DNA from: Acidobacteriota bacterium
GTDB lineage: Bacteria; Acidobacteriota; Vicinamibacteria; Marinacidobacterales; SMYC01
Direction of reading: 5' to 3'
Assembly: GCA_029263435.1 (NCBI GenBank)
Contig: JAJCXL010000241.1
Coordinates: 1-9,260 of the forward strand
DNA: 9,260 bases
Part shown: positions 1 through 7,487 of the stretch, in pieces
Numbering within the stretch: the stretch's first letter is position 1
Layout: each line of letters begins with the position of its first letter
Position numbers and translations under genes: made by a program
Notes under the pieces: generated by a model
Database searches by the model: none
Told to the model about the DNA's origin: nothing
What the model saw: only the letters and a program-made list of their open reading frames with translations

Positions 1-1552
1 TCGTCCAGTTGTTCTTGGCGGTGGCTACCATTTCCACCACTTCGCGCATCAGCACCTCGTTGTCGAACACGACGCCGTTCTTCACCGTCCATCGGACGCC
101 TCCGCGACGCACCATCTCGTCGTGCTCCATCGTCAGTGCTCCAAATGTGTATAGAAATCTCAGATTCTGGAGAGGATTTCCGTCCACGATGGCGAGGTCG
201 GCCTTATGACCCATTTGCACGAGTCCGAGCTCTGGCTTTCGGAGAATGAGGGCGCTCGTTCGGGTCGCAGCGCGCAGAACTTCGAGCGAGTGGAGCCCCG
301 CTTCCCTCATCAGCTGAAGCTCTCGCACGTTCGCGATCCCGCTCGTGTTCCAGGTGAAAGGGTCGTCCACTGCATAGCCGAGCGTCCCCCCTCTCACGTG
401 AAACTCGCGAATCACTTCTTGCCACCGGCGATACATATCCGCCCAGACCGCTTCGTCGTCCGAGCTCCAGTCCCAGTGCTCCGCGGCGTGGTTCAGCGGG
501 CTTGGATAGAACCAATCCATGAGCACCGGATGGGTGTACGTCTCGTGCCATGGCAGCCCCATCGCGCGGTTGATGTCGCGATTCGCCTCATAGGCACTCA
601 TCGTCGGGAGCATCGCCACGCCGGAGGCGACGAGGCGATCCACGATCTCACCGAGCAAAACATCAGTGGGCGCCTCCTGCCAGATCTCACCCGCGGCTCG
701 GAATCGATCGGATTCGTCGTTGTAGTTGAACCCAGCCGCGAAAGACTGGACTCCGTTGCCGAGGGCGGACTCCGCGTAACCATAGTGATGCTCGAGCATC
801 GTCACCCCGAGCTCCGCGGCCCGCACCGCGTTGACCACCGCGATATCCGATGGCGGCAAGTGCACGGTCGTGATCCCGCCCGCTCGTTCCACTGCCTCGC
901 ACACTGCGGCGAAGAGATCTCGGTTCCACGCGAGGCTTCCCACTCGGATGACGTGGGCACCCTCGGACATGAGCTCGGCGGCGAGCTCGGGCGCTCGGGC
1001 CGGGTCATACCAGGGCTCGATCTCGGCGAGCGGCGGCTGGTGACCGGGGTCGCGGGAGCGACTGGGTCCCCAGTCTCGGATCGGGAGCATACGGGGAGCG
1101 ACGATCTCGTTCGCGTCCGACTTCGTCGCCTCCGAGAGCGCCTGGGCAAAGCCGCGACCCGCCCCGTTGACCATCGTCGTGACGCCGTGGGCGAGCTTCA
1201 TGTTGTAGATGTATTGCAGCGGTAGAGGCTCGGTGCGCACGTGGGTATGTAGGTCGATGAGACCCGGCATGACGTACATTCCGGTAGCGTCGATGACGCG
1301 ATCGCCTTCGGGCGGCGACTCCCCCGCGGCGCGTCCGAGGACACCGTTCATCGAGACGATCTGAACGATGGTGTCGTTTTCGATCACGATGTCGGCGGGG
1401 CCGTAGGGAGGCCCGCCGTGGCCGGGCACGATCATCGCGTCTTGGATCACGAGCCGCTCGTAGGGGCCGTCGGACTGGCTTTCGGCCGAGGCTGGAACGA
1501 AGCTCATGAGGGCCACGAGACCTGTCGTGAGTAGCAACCGTAGCCAGCTCAT
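1..1552 (-). CDS. Exported metal-dependent amidohydrolase (imidazolonepropionase/prolidase-like), 3' end cut by window edge
   Basis: Reading leftwards from ATG at 1552 the frame is open for 517 codons to position 2; only a short C-terminal tail should be missing. Residues 1-24 form a signal peptide (Arg, Leu-rich core, cleavage near ASA|ES), so action in the periplasm or outside is likely. The amidohydrolase superfamily hydrolyses C-N bonds with metal held in a TIM barrel. Visible ligands are the HxH pair H102/H104 (context LIDLHTHV), H231 (TTVHLPP), H255/H256 (MLEHHYG) and D396 or D397 (YAVDDPF). The C-terminal part returns to the small beta domain (ADLAIVDGNPL, then RWTVKNGVVFD), as in imidazolonepropionase-like enzymes. 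The strand-4 position that often holds a carbamylated Lys appears to be R203 (HVIRVGS). The start overlaps the M24 peptidase stop (ATGA), with no good Shine-Dalgarno, suggesting translational coupling. Substrate is unknown; several relatives in this subgroup are Xaa-Pro dipeptidases, which would fit the M24 partner. Confidence 0.9.
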   Translation of the reverse strand, partial: MSWLRLLLTTGLVALMSFVPASAESQSDGPYERLVIQDAMIVPGHGGPPYGPADIVIENDTIVQIVSMNGVLGRAAGESPPEGDRVIDATGMYVMPGLIDLHTHVRTEPLPLQYIYNMKLAHGVTTMVNGAGRGFAQALSEATKSDANEIVAPRMLPIRDWGPSRSRDPGHQPPLAEIEPWYDPARAPELAAELMSEGAHVIRVGSLAWNRDLFAAVCEAVERAGGITTVHLPPSDIAVVNAVRAAELGVTMLEHHYGYAESALGNGVQSFAAGFNYNDESDRFRAAGEIWQEAPTDVLLGEIVDRLVASGVAMLPTMSAYEANRDINRAMGLPWHETYTHPVLMDWFYPSPLNHAAEHWDWSSDDEAVWADMYRRWQEVIREFHVRGGTLGYAVDDPFTWNTSGIANVRELQLMREAGLHSLEVLRAATRTSALILRKPELGLVQMGHKADLAIVDGNPLQNLRFLYTFGALTMEHDEMVRRGGVRWTVKNGVVFDNEVLMREVVEMVATAKNNWT

Positions 1553-2976
1553 TCCGGCACCGGCGCAAGGGTTTGGACGATACCGTCTTGTTTCATCAAC
1601 GCTTCGACCTCCTCGATCGTATCCGGCATGAAGTCGGTGAAGTTATCGACTCCATCCTCCGTCACCACGACGGTATCTTCCATCCGAACGTAAAGCCTCT
1701 CTTCGTGCACCCAGAGCATAGGGTCGACCGAGAAAACCACGCCGGGCTCGAGCGGCTTGTTGCGATAGTTACCTACATCGTGAACCGCGAGTCCGACCGG
1801 ATGTGACATGTGGCCGCGGAAGTCGAGAGCCTCCTGACACGCTTTCTCATAGAGCGGGTTGTCGAACTCCATCCCGTCGAGCACGCGCGCCATCTCCTCC
1901 CGAGCACCGTCCATCACTTCATCCGCGGTGACCCCGGGCCGGATGCGTTTCATCAACGCTTTGCTGTAGGAAACGATGAAGCCGTAGAGGCGACGTTGGC
2001 CCGGATCAAAGCTGCCATTCACCGGCCACATCCGAGCCACGTCGCTCGTGTAATAACGGTAGTCGGGCGCGTAGTCCATCAACACGAGCTCGCCGTCCTC
2101 GAGCGCGGCGTCGTTGCGATAGTAGTGACCGAAGTAAGCGTTGGTGCCGGCCGCGGTGATGGATCGATAGCCTTCGCCTTGCGCCCCGTTGACTCGAAAC
2201 ACATAGCGCGCCGCGGCGTCGAGCTGATACTCCATGACCTCGGGAGCGCTCGAGCGGATCGCTTCCATGATGCCGAGTCCGGCGAGCTCGCTCGCGCGAC
2301 GCACCAGCTCGACCTCTTTCGGGCTCTTGACGATCCGCATCGGATCCAGAATCGGTGTCAGATCTGCTATTGCAAACTCCGGATAACGGGTCCGAAGAAG
2401 GTGAATGAACCGTCCCTCTCGCGAGGGCGCTCCATCCCATGGATCCGAGACGATAGCTGCCCGGCCGATGAGGTTCTCGTCCCTGCTTTGCGCACGCCCT
2501 TCCGCCGGACTCCTGAAGGTATACAGGGTAGGCGCCGGTGGGCGCAGGGCAAATGAGTAGAGCTGTCGCGCGAGGTTATCGTTGCCCAGGACGTCGTCGA
2601 CACCGGTGAGCTCCTTGACGAGCTCCGCGTCCTCCGCGGAAAGCGTCTTTCCTTCCCCACGTTCCTTACGGGCGTCCCGGTGCGGGAGGAACAGGATGGA
2701 GCGCTCCGCTCTCCCATCGAGCAACAAGTAGCTCTGGGCGACTTCGAGCCCGGTGAGGTAGTAAAACTCGTTCGACTGCCGGAAGACGACGAAGCCGGGC
2801 TGGGTCGCCGCGCCTTGAACGATGGCAATGGCGTCGTCTCCGATGGCTTCGAGCACGCGGGCGCGACGAGCACCGAGCTCTTCCGCCGAGAAGTCTTTTT
2901 GATACTTCGCGTCGTCTTGAGAGGAGGCGGAGCCAACCGCCACAAGGAGATTCAAGACCATCAACTTTCGAATCAT
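1549..2976 (-). CDS. Exported M24 family metallopeptidase (Xaa-Pro aminopeptidase-like)
   Basis: A 475-residue protein counted from ATG 2976; ATG 2997 would add seven residues (MYVKKHR) and is also possible. Residues 1-19 are a signal peptide (MIRKLMVLNLLVAVGSASS). Residues about 25-160 resemble the aminopeptidase P N-terminal domain, including NEFYYLTGLE. The C-terminal half is the pita-bread catalytic fold of creatinase/prolidase/aminopeptidase P enzymes, which cleave Xaa-Pro bonds using two metal ions. The metal set reads D301 (LMDYAP), D312 (YTSDVAR), H392 (MSHPVGL), D418 (SVDPMLW) and E433 (VRMEDTVVV); H399 (VHDVGNY) is the usual second histidine. Family members normally have Glu at the fourth position, so D418 is a conservative substitution. 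The open frame extends upstream to 3219, but that part is antisense to the tannase signal-peptide region and has no family likeness. It is the first gene of a leftward two-gene unit with the amidohydrolase. No strong Shine-Dalgarno is seen at either start. Confidence 0.93.
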   Translation of the reverse strand: MIRKLMVLNLLVAVGSASSQDDAKYQKDFSAEELGARRARVLEAIGDDAIAIVQGAATQPGFVVFRQSNEFYYLTGLEVAQSYLLLDGRAERSILFLPHRDARKERGEGKTLSAEDAELVKELTGVDDVLGNDNLARQLYSFALRPPAPTLYTFRSPAEGRAQSRDENLIGRAAIVSDPWDGAPSREGRFIHLLRTRYPEFAIADLTPILDPMRIVKSPKEVELVRRASELAGLGIMEAIRSSAPEVMEYQLDAAARYVFRVNGAQGEGYRSITAAGTNAYFGHYYRNDAALEDGELVLMDYAPDYRYYTSDVARMWPVNGSFDPGQRRLYGFIVSYSKALMKRIRPGVTADEVMDGAREEMARVLDGMEFDNPLYEKACQEALDFRGHMSHPVGLAVHDVGNYRNKPLEPGVVFSVDPMLWVHEERLYVRMEDTVVVTEDGVDNFTDFMPDTIEEVEALMKQDGIVQTLAPVPE

Positions 2977-2984
2977 CCTGTGCT

Positions 2985-3000
2985 TCTTAACATACATTTT
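2985..3000. promoter_or_regulatory. AT-rich divergent promoter candidate between M24 and tannase genes
   Basis: Sixteen bases rich in A and T sit in an otherwise GC-rich stretch, between the likely divergent starts at 2976 and 3020. On the minus strand TATGTT (2994-2989) and on the plus strand TAACAT (2988-2993) each match four of six bases of a -10 box. No convincing -35 box is found at normal spacing for either. If real, the transcripts would have very short leaders, which fits the lack of Shine-Dalgarno sites. This is a composition-based inference only. Confidence 0.3.
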
Positions 3001-3019
3001 GACCGTGGTAGTCTCGGCC

Positions 3020-4489
3020 ATGGTCGTCGTGCTCGAAGCATTCGCTGCTGCTACGCTCTTGGTCGTCGCTCCCGCCACAATGTGCGAGGGGTTGTCCGCA
3101 CTCGATCTCCGCGATGCTGACGTCATGGTGGCCGAGTCGGTCCCCGCCCGGGAAGGCCTCCCTGCCTTCTGTCGGGTGACGCTCGAGGCAACCCCTTCCG
3201 CCGACTCGAACATCAACATCGAGATCTGGATGCCGGCCCAAGGGTGGAACGGTCGCTTGCTTGGAGTGGGCTCGGGCGGCTATGCCGGCGCCATCGAGCG
3301 AGGCGGACTGGCGACGGGTCTCGCCTCGGGCTACACGGTCGTGACCTCCGACATGGGTACCTCGCCGGCGTCTGGAAGCACCGGGGCGCCTCATCTCATC
3401 GGTCACCCGGAGCGGTGGAGCGATTTCGGATGGCGGTCTACCCACCTAATGACGGTGCTCGCGAAACGCGTCGTCGCGGAGTATTACGGCAAGAGCCCCG
3501 ACTACGCGTACTTCTCCGGATGCTCGACCGGCGGCATGCAAGGGCTCCGCGAGGCGCAGCAGTTTCCGGATGACTATGACGGCATTCTCGCGGGCTCGCC
3601 GGGGAGTAATCGGGCGCGGATCCACGTTGCGATTCTGTCGAACTATGCCGAGGCGCAGCGGCACCCCGACTCAGCGCTGAGCGTGACTCAACTCGAGCGC
3701 GTCCATGACGCGGTCGTTCAGGCTTGCAGCGGTCCCGACGAGTCCTACGTCGTCGACCCTCCTTCTTGCGCGTGGAAGCCGGACGCGCTCAGCTGCGACG
3801 TGACGTCGATCGAAGGCTGCCTGAACGCGCACCAACTAGAGACCGTAGAAGCTTTGTACCGAGGTCCCGTGAATCCACGGACCGGCGAGTCCATCTTTCC
3901 GGGCCTGTCCCGAGGGAGCGAGCTCGGATGGCGCGCCTACATGCCGCCGGCGGTAGCGCGCGGTGAGATGCCGTGGCTCGGAGTGTTCCAATGGGTGTTC
4001 GGTGCCGACTGGGACTGGAGGGAGTTCGACTACGACCAAGACGTCACGACCCTCGAGACCGTGCTGGGGCCGTTCTTCGTGGCGACGGACCCGGACCTCA
4101 GCCGGTTTCGAGACCGCGGAGGAAAGCTCCTGCTCTACAACGGCTGGGCCGATTGGCTGTCCGCGACCACTGACACCACCGACTACTACTCAGCGGTCGT
4201 CAACGACATACGCCTCGAGGAGTCGTCCGACGATGTCGCGGCACTACGTGCCACGCGTGACTTCGCGCGGCTGTTCTTGTTCCCGGGAATGTCTCATTGC
4301 AGTGGTGGAGAAGGACCCGATCGCTTCGACGGGTTGACCGCGCTCACCGAGTGGGTCGAGCGAGGCAAAGCTCCCCGCTACCTCATCGCCACGAAGATCT
4401 CGGAAGGGGAAGAGACAGAAAGGGCAACGATCTGCGCGTTCCCCGAGCTCCCGCAGGAGAACGGACGGTGCGAGGCAGGTCCGCGGTAA
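3020..4489 (+). CDS. Tannase/feruloyl esterase family protein
   Basis: A 489-residue serine esterase of the tannase family, which cleaves carboxylic esters of phenolic acids (gallate, ferulate) or related aromatic esters. The family's CS-D-HC signature is complete: C168-S169 in SGCSTGGMQG (nucleophile elbow), D378 in YNGWADWL, and H426-C427 in GMSHCSGG; the two cysteines flanking Ser and His normally form a disulfide that holds the triad. The middle lid region (about residues 235-275) is Cys-rich (QACSGPD, PPSCAW, LSCDV, EGCLNAHQ) as in family members with a calcium site. The C-terminus keeps a Cys-containing tail (ATICAFPELP). The N-terminus from ATG 3020 is hydrophobic (VVVLEAFAAATLLVVAPAT) and looks like a signal peptide but lacks the usual Lys/Arg. 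An in-frame TTG at 2999 would add seven residues, also without positive charge. Neither start has a clear Shine-Dalgarno. Substrate cannot be told from sequence; acyl-transfer or non-phenolic ester activity is possible. Confidence 0.92.
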   Translation: MVVVLEAFAAATLLVVAPATMCEGLSALDLRDADVMVAESVPAREGLPAFCRVTLEATPSADSNINIEIWMPAQGWNGRLLGVGSGGYAGAIERGGLATGLASGYTVVTSDMGTSPASGSTGAPHLIGHPERWSDFGWRSTHLMTVLAKRVVAEYYGKSPDYAYFSGCSTGGMQGLREAQQFPDDYDGILAGSPGSNRARIHVAILSNYAEAQRHPDSALSVTQLERVHDAVVQACSGPDESYVVDPPSCAWKPDALSCDVTSIEGCLNAHQLETVEALYRGPVNPRTGESIFPGLSRGSELGWRAYMPPAVARGEMPWLGVFQWVFGADWDWREFDYDQDVTTLETVLGPFFVATDPDLSRFRDRGGKLLLYNGWADWLSATTDTTDYYSAVVNDIRLEESSDDVAALRATRDFARLFLFPGMSHCSGGEGPDRFDGLTALTEWVERGKAPRYLIATKISEGEETERATICAFPELPQENGRCEAGPR

Positions 4490-4501
4490 GCGTTTCCAGA
4501 C

Positions 4502-4528
4502 AAAAAAAGGGGGGCTCGAAAGCCCCCC
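4502..4528 (-). terminator. Rho-independent terminator of the TonB receptor gene
   Basis: On the minus strand an 8-bp perfect stem GGGGGGCT/AGCCCCCC encloses a TTCG tetraloop and is followed directly by seven T. It begins 26 bases after the receptor stop codon (TAG, 4557-4555). In the plus direction the hairpin is preceded by A and not followed by T, so it should terminate only leftward transcription. The tannase gene ending at 4489 on the opposite strand has no T-tract terminator of its own in this gap. Confidence 0.9.
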
Positions 4529-4554
4529 GGTAGCTTGCGGTTAGCTAAGCCCTT

Positions 4555-7392
4555 CTAGAAAACCCACTTCAGGCCGAGCCGGAAAGTAATCGGCGCGAGC
4601 AGAGTCGTCGGATTCTGAAAGCCAGAGCCGATACGAGCCCGATACTGTTGCACGGTGTCCGCGTTGAAGACGTTGAAGATCTCCGCAATCGGCTCCACGA
4701 AGGCGCTCTGACCCACGCTGATCCTCTTGCGCACGCTGACGTTCAAGTTGTTCGTGAACGCGTCCGCGCGGTCGGTGCCTCGCTGGGCGACACGTACCAC
4801 CTCGGTACCCTGATTGAGCCCGGAGACGTTCAATTCCCGGTTCATCGGCTCTCCGGCCCGCCCGCGATAGTTGAACGAGACCAAGACGTCTTTCGGAAGG
4901 TTGTACGTACCCGAAAGGGTCAGGATCCACGGGAGGTCGGTGAAGACCGAGCCGTTGTCACGGTTTATCGTGGTGTTCGGATTGTTGAAGTCGATCGTGG
5001 TGTAGTAGCCGTCCGACTGGTCGAAGCCTTTGTGGCTTCCCACCGTCAAACCACCGAGAAGCGACCAATTGTTGGACATGCGTTTGCGCACGTCGAACGA
5101 TGCACCGTTGTAGTTGCTCTGGAGCACGTCGACGTTCGTGATTTCACGATCCGTCGCACCGATGAAAGCCGGATCGATGTTGTACACGGTGATCGTGCTG
5201 GGACCGTCGATCGGATCGTCGTACGCTTGCTCTTGCGGAAAGTACGCCGAGGAGGGACGGTTTCTATCGACTCGGGCAATACCGTCGCGATGAGCCCGGT
5301 ACACATAGTGCGCGCTGACCGACACCTCGTCCGTGAGCTGGTGGTCGACGCCGAGATCGAACAAGTCGCTATACGGGCGGTTGGTGCCGGGATCGAAGCG
5401 GGTGCTGGCGCCTCCGACGAAGCCCTCAGCGATGAACCGGGTAAGGTCGAGCTCCGGGCTGTCGGTAAAGCCGCCACTCGGTCCGCGAGCGAGGAAGAGG
5501 TCGCCGTCGAGATCGTTCCACGGAACGGTGCTCGTATTGCCGCTGACAGGGTTGACGCCCTGGGTGAACTGCGATCCGGTTTGGATGTAGCTACGACCGT
5601 AATACGCCTTGATGGCGGTCCGACCGTCTCCGAAGAGGTCGTACGCCGCGCCAAGACGCGGTGCCGCATTTCCACCCCAATCGGGAACGCTCTGAGTGAT
5701 CTCAGCGAAATTCCGAACGGGAGTCCAGGGACCGGCCGGGCTCGTCTGAGCAGGCACGGTTCCCGTGATGCCGTCGAAGCGAATCCCGAGGTTCAGGGTC
5801 AGCTTCTGACCAATCGTCCACGCATCCTGGACGTAGAACGCCCACGTGTTCAGACGGTTGTCGGACTCCACCGGAGTGTCGAGCAGGATTGCCTGATTGC
5901 CGACACCATCGATGGCTTCCAGGCGGATGCCTTGATTGGCGAAAACACGTTCCTGAAACCGCTCGCGACCGAACTGAACTCCGAACTTCAAGTCGTGATT
6001 GCTGTTGTCACCGGTCAGGAAATAGCTCATGTTCGCGTTGAACTGATTCCGGTGGTTGGGGTTGAAGTACTCGTTCTCCGCGGCACGAAGCGCTTGCCCC
6101 GTTCCTTGATCGGTGAAAGCAATGTCGTCCCCGCTCACGGCGTCGTTATAGAAGTAAGGCGTCTCGCCCCACATCCGACCGAAGCGCACGTCCAACAGAG
6201 CCGAGTCGCCCATCAGGGTGTTGTAGCTGAGCACGACGTTTTGGGCCGGCTGCTTCTGGAACGACGTGGCCGCCTCTTCCGCGAAGCTCTCGCCGGTCCG
6301 ATTGCGATGGTAGCGGTACTTCCAGTTCTTGTTCGCCATGACGAAGAAGCGCGAGTTCTCGTTGATCTGGTAGGTCGCCTTGCCCATCAAGTTCGTGATG
6401 CGGTTGTCGTCGATGACCTGACCGCCGTCGGGACCCAAGCCTTGCGTACCTGGTAGGAACTGATCCAGTCTCCACCATCGGCCCGCCGTAAAGAACCACG
6501 CTTTGTCCGACATGATTGGACCACCCAGCGTGCCTTGAAGATCATAGGCGATGTCGGTCGGGTTGCCGCCGAGTGAGGACTCGTCCGGCGTGTTGGTGCC
6601 CTGCATCGCGTCGTTGTTGAAGAACACCGACTGGTTACCGGAGAGATCGTTTCCACCGGACTTCGTCGTCATGTTCATGTAGACGCCGGCGACATCGCTC
6701 TCTGCCGACATGGCAGACGTCTGGAAGTTGTACTCCTCGAACATGCCGAAGTCGTAATACTGCATCGTCCAGCCGCCAGAGCCGCCGGGCCAGTTCACTT
6801 TGAGCCCGTCGATCGAGAAAGACTTCTGGCTGTTGGCCGAGCCCATGACCTCGAGCGAGTACTGCTGCATGCCGCGGTTGCCGCCGACATCCATTTGGCC
6901 CGTGACCATGCCGGGCACGAGACCCGCCATCTCCCACGGGTTGCGCCCGGTAGGAATGTTCTCGTAGAGGTCCTCGTCGATATTCGTGGACGTGATGTTC
7001 TGCCGCACGTCGACGACCGGGGACTCACCGGTAACGGTGATGGTCTCTTCGACGCCGCCGACGCCAAGCCTCACGTTCACGGTGGCCACCCTGGAGACGG
7101 CAATCTGGATACCTTCCCTCGTGACCGTCGAAAAGCCGGTGAGCACATAGCGAGCCGCATATCTTCCGGGCGGAAGCGAACGAAACGTATAGGTGCCCCC
7201 TGGACCGGTGACTCGGGTCTGGGAGTTGCCAATTAGTGCGGGGCTAGTGATCGTCACGGCCACGCCTGGCAGGACACCGCCCTGCTCATCGGAAACGGTA
7301 CCGCTGAAAGTACCGTATTGCTGCTGTGCAGCCGCAATGGATACGGTGGCGAGAAAAATCGCCATCGTCCAGAGCAAGTTTCTACATCTCAT
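4555..7392 (-). CDS. TonB-dependent receptor, Oar-like, with carboxypeptidase-regulatory-like N-terminal domain
   Basis: A 945-residue outer-membrane protein. Residues 1-22 are a signal peptide (Arg, then WTMAIFLATVSIAAA, cleavage before QQQ). Residues about 27-110 are a carboxypeptidase-regulatory-like beta-sandwich (GTFSGTVSDEQGGVLPGVAV, then GGTYTFRSLPPGRY). A TonB-box-like segment ETITVTG (116-122) leads into the plug (about 125-250: ENIPTGRNPWEMAGLVPG, SFSIDGLKVNW, NMTTKSGGNDLSG). The remainder is a beta-barrel with alternating aromatic strands, ending in LGLKWVF; a terminal Phe is the outer-membrane insertion signal. Such proteins take up large substrates or display surface structures, energised through TonB; substrate is unknown here. 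The start at 7392 is supported by AGGAG (7406-7402) nine bases upstream. It is transcribed alone, closed by a strong terminator, and divergent from the CRTAC1-like gene. No SusD-type partner is present, so it is not a standard SusCD pair. Confidence 0.93.
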   Translation of the reverse strand: MRCRNLLWTMAIFLATVSIAAAQQQYGTFSGTVSDEQGGVLPGVAVTITSPALIGNSQTRVTGPGGTYTFRSLPPGRYAARYVLTGFSTVTREGIQIAVSRVATVNVRLGVGGVEETITVTGESPVVDVRQNITSTNIDEDLYENIPTGRNPWEMAGLVPGMVTGQMDVGGNRGMQQYSLEVMGSANSQKSFSIDGLKVNWPGGSGGWTMQYYDFGMFEEYNFQTSAMSAESDVAGVYMNMTTKSGGNDLSGNQSVFFNNDAMQGTNTPDESSLGGNPTDIAYDLQGTLGGPIMSDKAWFFTAGRWWRLDQFLPGTQGLGPDGGQVIDDNRITNLMGKATYQINENSRFFVMANKNWKYRYHRNRTGESFAEEAATSFQKQPAQNVVLSYNTLMGDSALLDVRFGRMWGETPYFYNDAVSGDDIAFTDQGTGQALRAAENEYFNPNHRNQFNANMSYFLTGDNSNHDLKFGVQFGRERFQERVFANQGIRLEAIDGVGNQAILLDTPVESDNRLNTWAFYVQDAWTIGQKLTLNLGIRFDGITGTVPAQTSPAGPWTPVRNFAEITQSVPDWGGNAAPRLGAAYDLFGDGRTAIKAYYGRSYIQTGSQFTQGVNPVSGNTSTVPWNDLDGDLFLARGPSGGFTDSPELDLTRFIAEGFVGGASTRFDPGTNRPYSDLFDLGVDHQLTDEVSVSAHYVYRAHRDGIARVDRNRPSSAYFPQEQAYDDPIDGPSTITVYNIDPAFIGATDREITNVDVLQSNYNGASFDVRKRMSNNWSLLGGLTVGSHKGFDQSDGYYTTIDFNNPNTTINRDNGSVFTDLPWILTLSGTYNLPKDVLVSFNYRGRAGEPMNRELNVSGLNQGTEVVRVAQRGTDRADAFTNNLNVSVRKRISVGQSAFVEPIAEIFNVFNADTVQQYRARIGSGFQNPTTLLAPITFRLGLKWVF

Positions 7393-7401
7393 GAGTTCAC
7401 G

Positions 7402-7406
7402 CTCCT
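7402..7406 (-). promoter_or_regulatory. Ribosome binding site of the TonB receptor gene
   Basis: AGGAG on the minus strand, nine bases before ATG 7392. It fixes the start ahead of the signal peptide and rules out the internal Met10 as the main start. Confidence 0.8.
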
Positions 7407-7456
7407 GTTAGAAAGGCATCGAATGATGTAGCTCGAGGTGTGTCGCCTGATGTTAC

Positions 7457-7487
7457 GTAAGGAACAGATGCAATTCTGGTTCCTTAC
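7457..7487. repeat. Inverted repeat, possible operator or 5' leader hairpin upstream of the TonB receptor
   Basis: Perfect 9-bp arms GTAAGGAAC (7457-7465) and GTTCCTTAC (7479-7487) are separated by 13 bases. Three further pairs (AGA/TCT) can form if G7478 is bulged, leaving a six-base loop. The left arm overlaps the 8-bp palindrome TTACGTAA (7453-7460). The element lies 65-95 bases upstream of the receptor ATG and has no T-tract on either side, so it does not look like a terminator. A dimeric regulator site or a leader hairpin are both possible. Confidence 0.6.

Noticed and set aside
206..1225. 339-codon plus-strand open frame at the left edge
   Set aside because: It mirrors the amidohydrolase in the same codon-aligned register; the minus-strand product has an intact metal-binding set and signal peptide.
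1810..2556. 248-codon plus-strand open frame inside the M24 gene
   Set aside because: Same codon-aligned antisense artefact; no RBS and no recognisable motif.
3083..3085. Tannase C22 as a lipoprotein attachment cysteine
   Set aside because: The preceding residues (ATM) do not fit a lipobox, and the Cys matches the conserved CExL segment near the mature N-terminus of tannase-family proteins.
2977..3219. N-terminal extension of the M24 peptidase up to ATG 3219
   Set aside because: The extra residues are low-complexity Ser/Thr/Ala-rich, antisense to the tannase, and would bury the signal peptide at MIRKLMVLNLL.
4648..6456. 602-codon plus-strand open frame opposite the TonB receptor
   Set aside because: Its codons lie exactly opposite the receptor codons. 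In that register stops arise only from sense TTA, CTA and TCA, which are rare in GC-rich genes, so long open antisense frames are expected. The receptor has clear domains, signal peptide and RBS; the antisense product has no recognisable feature.
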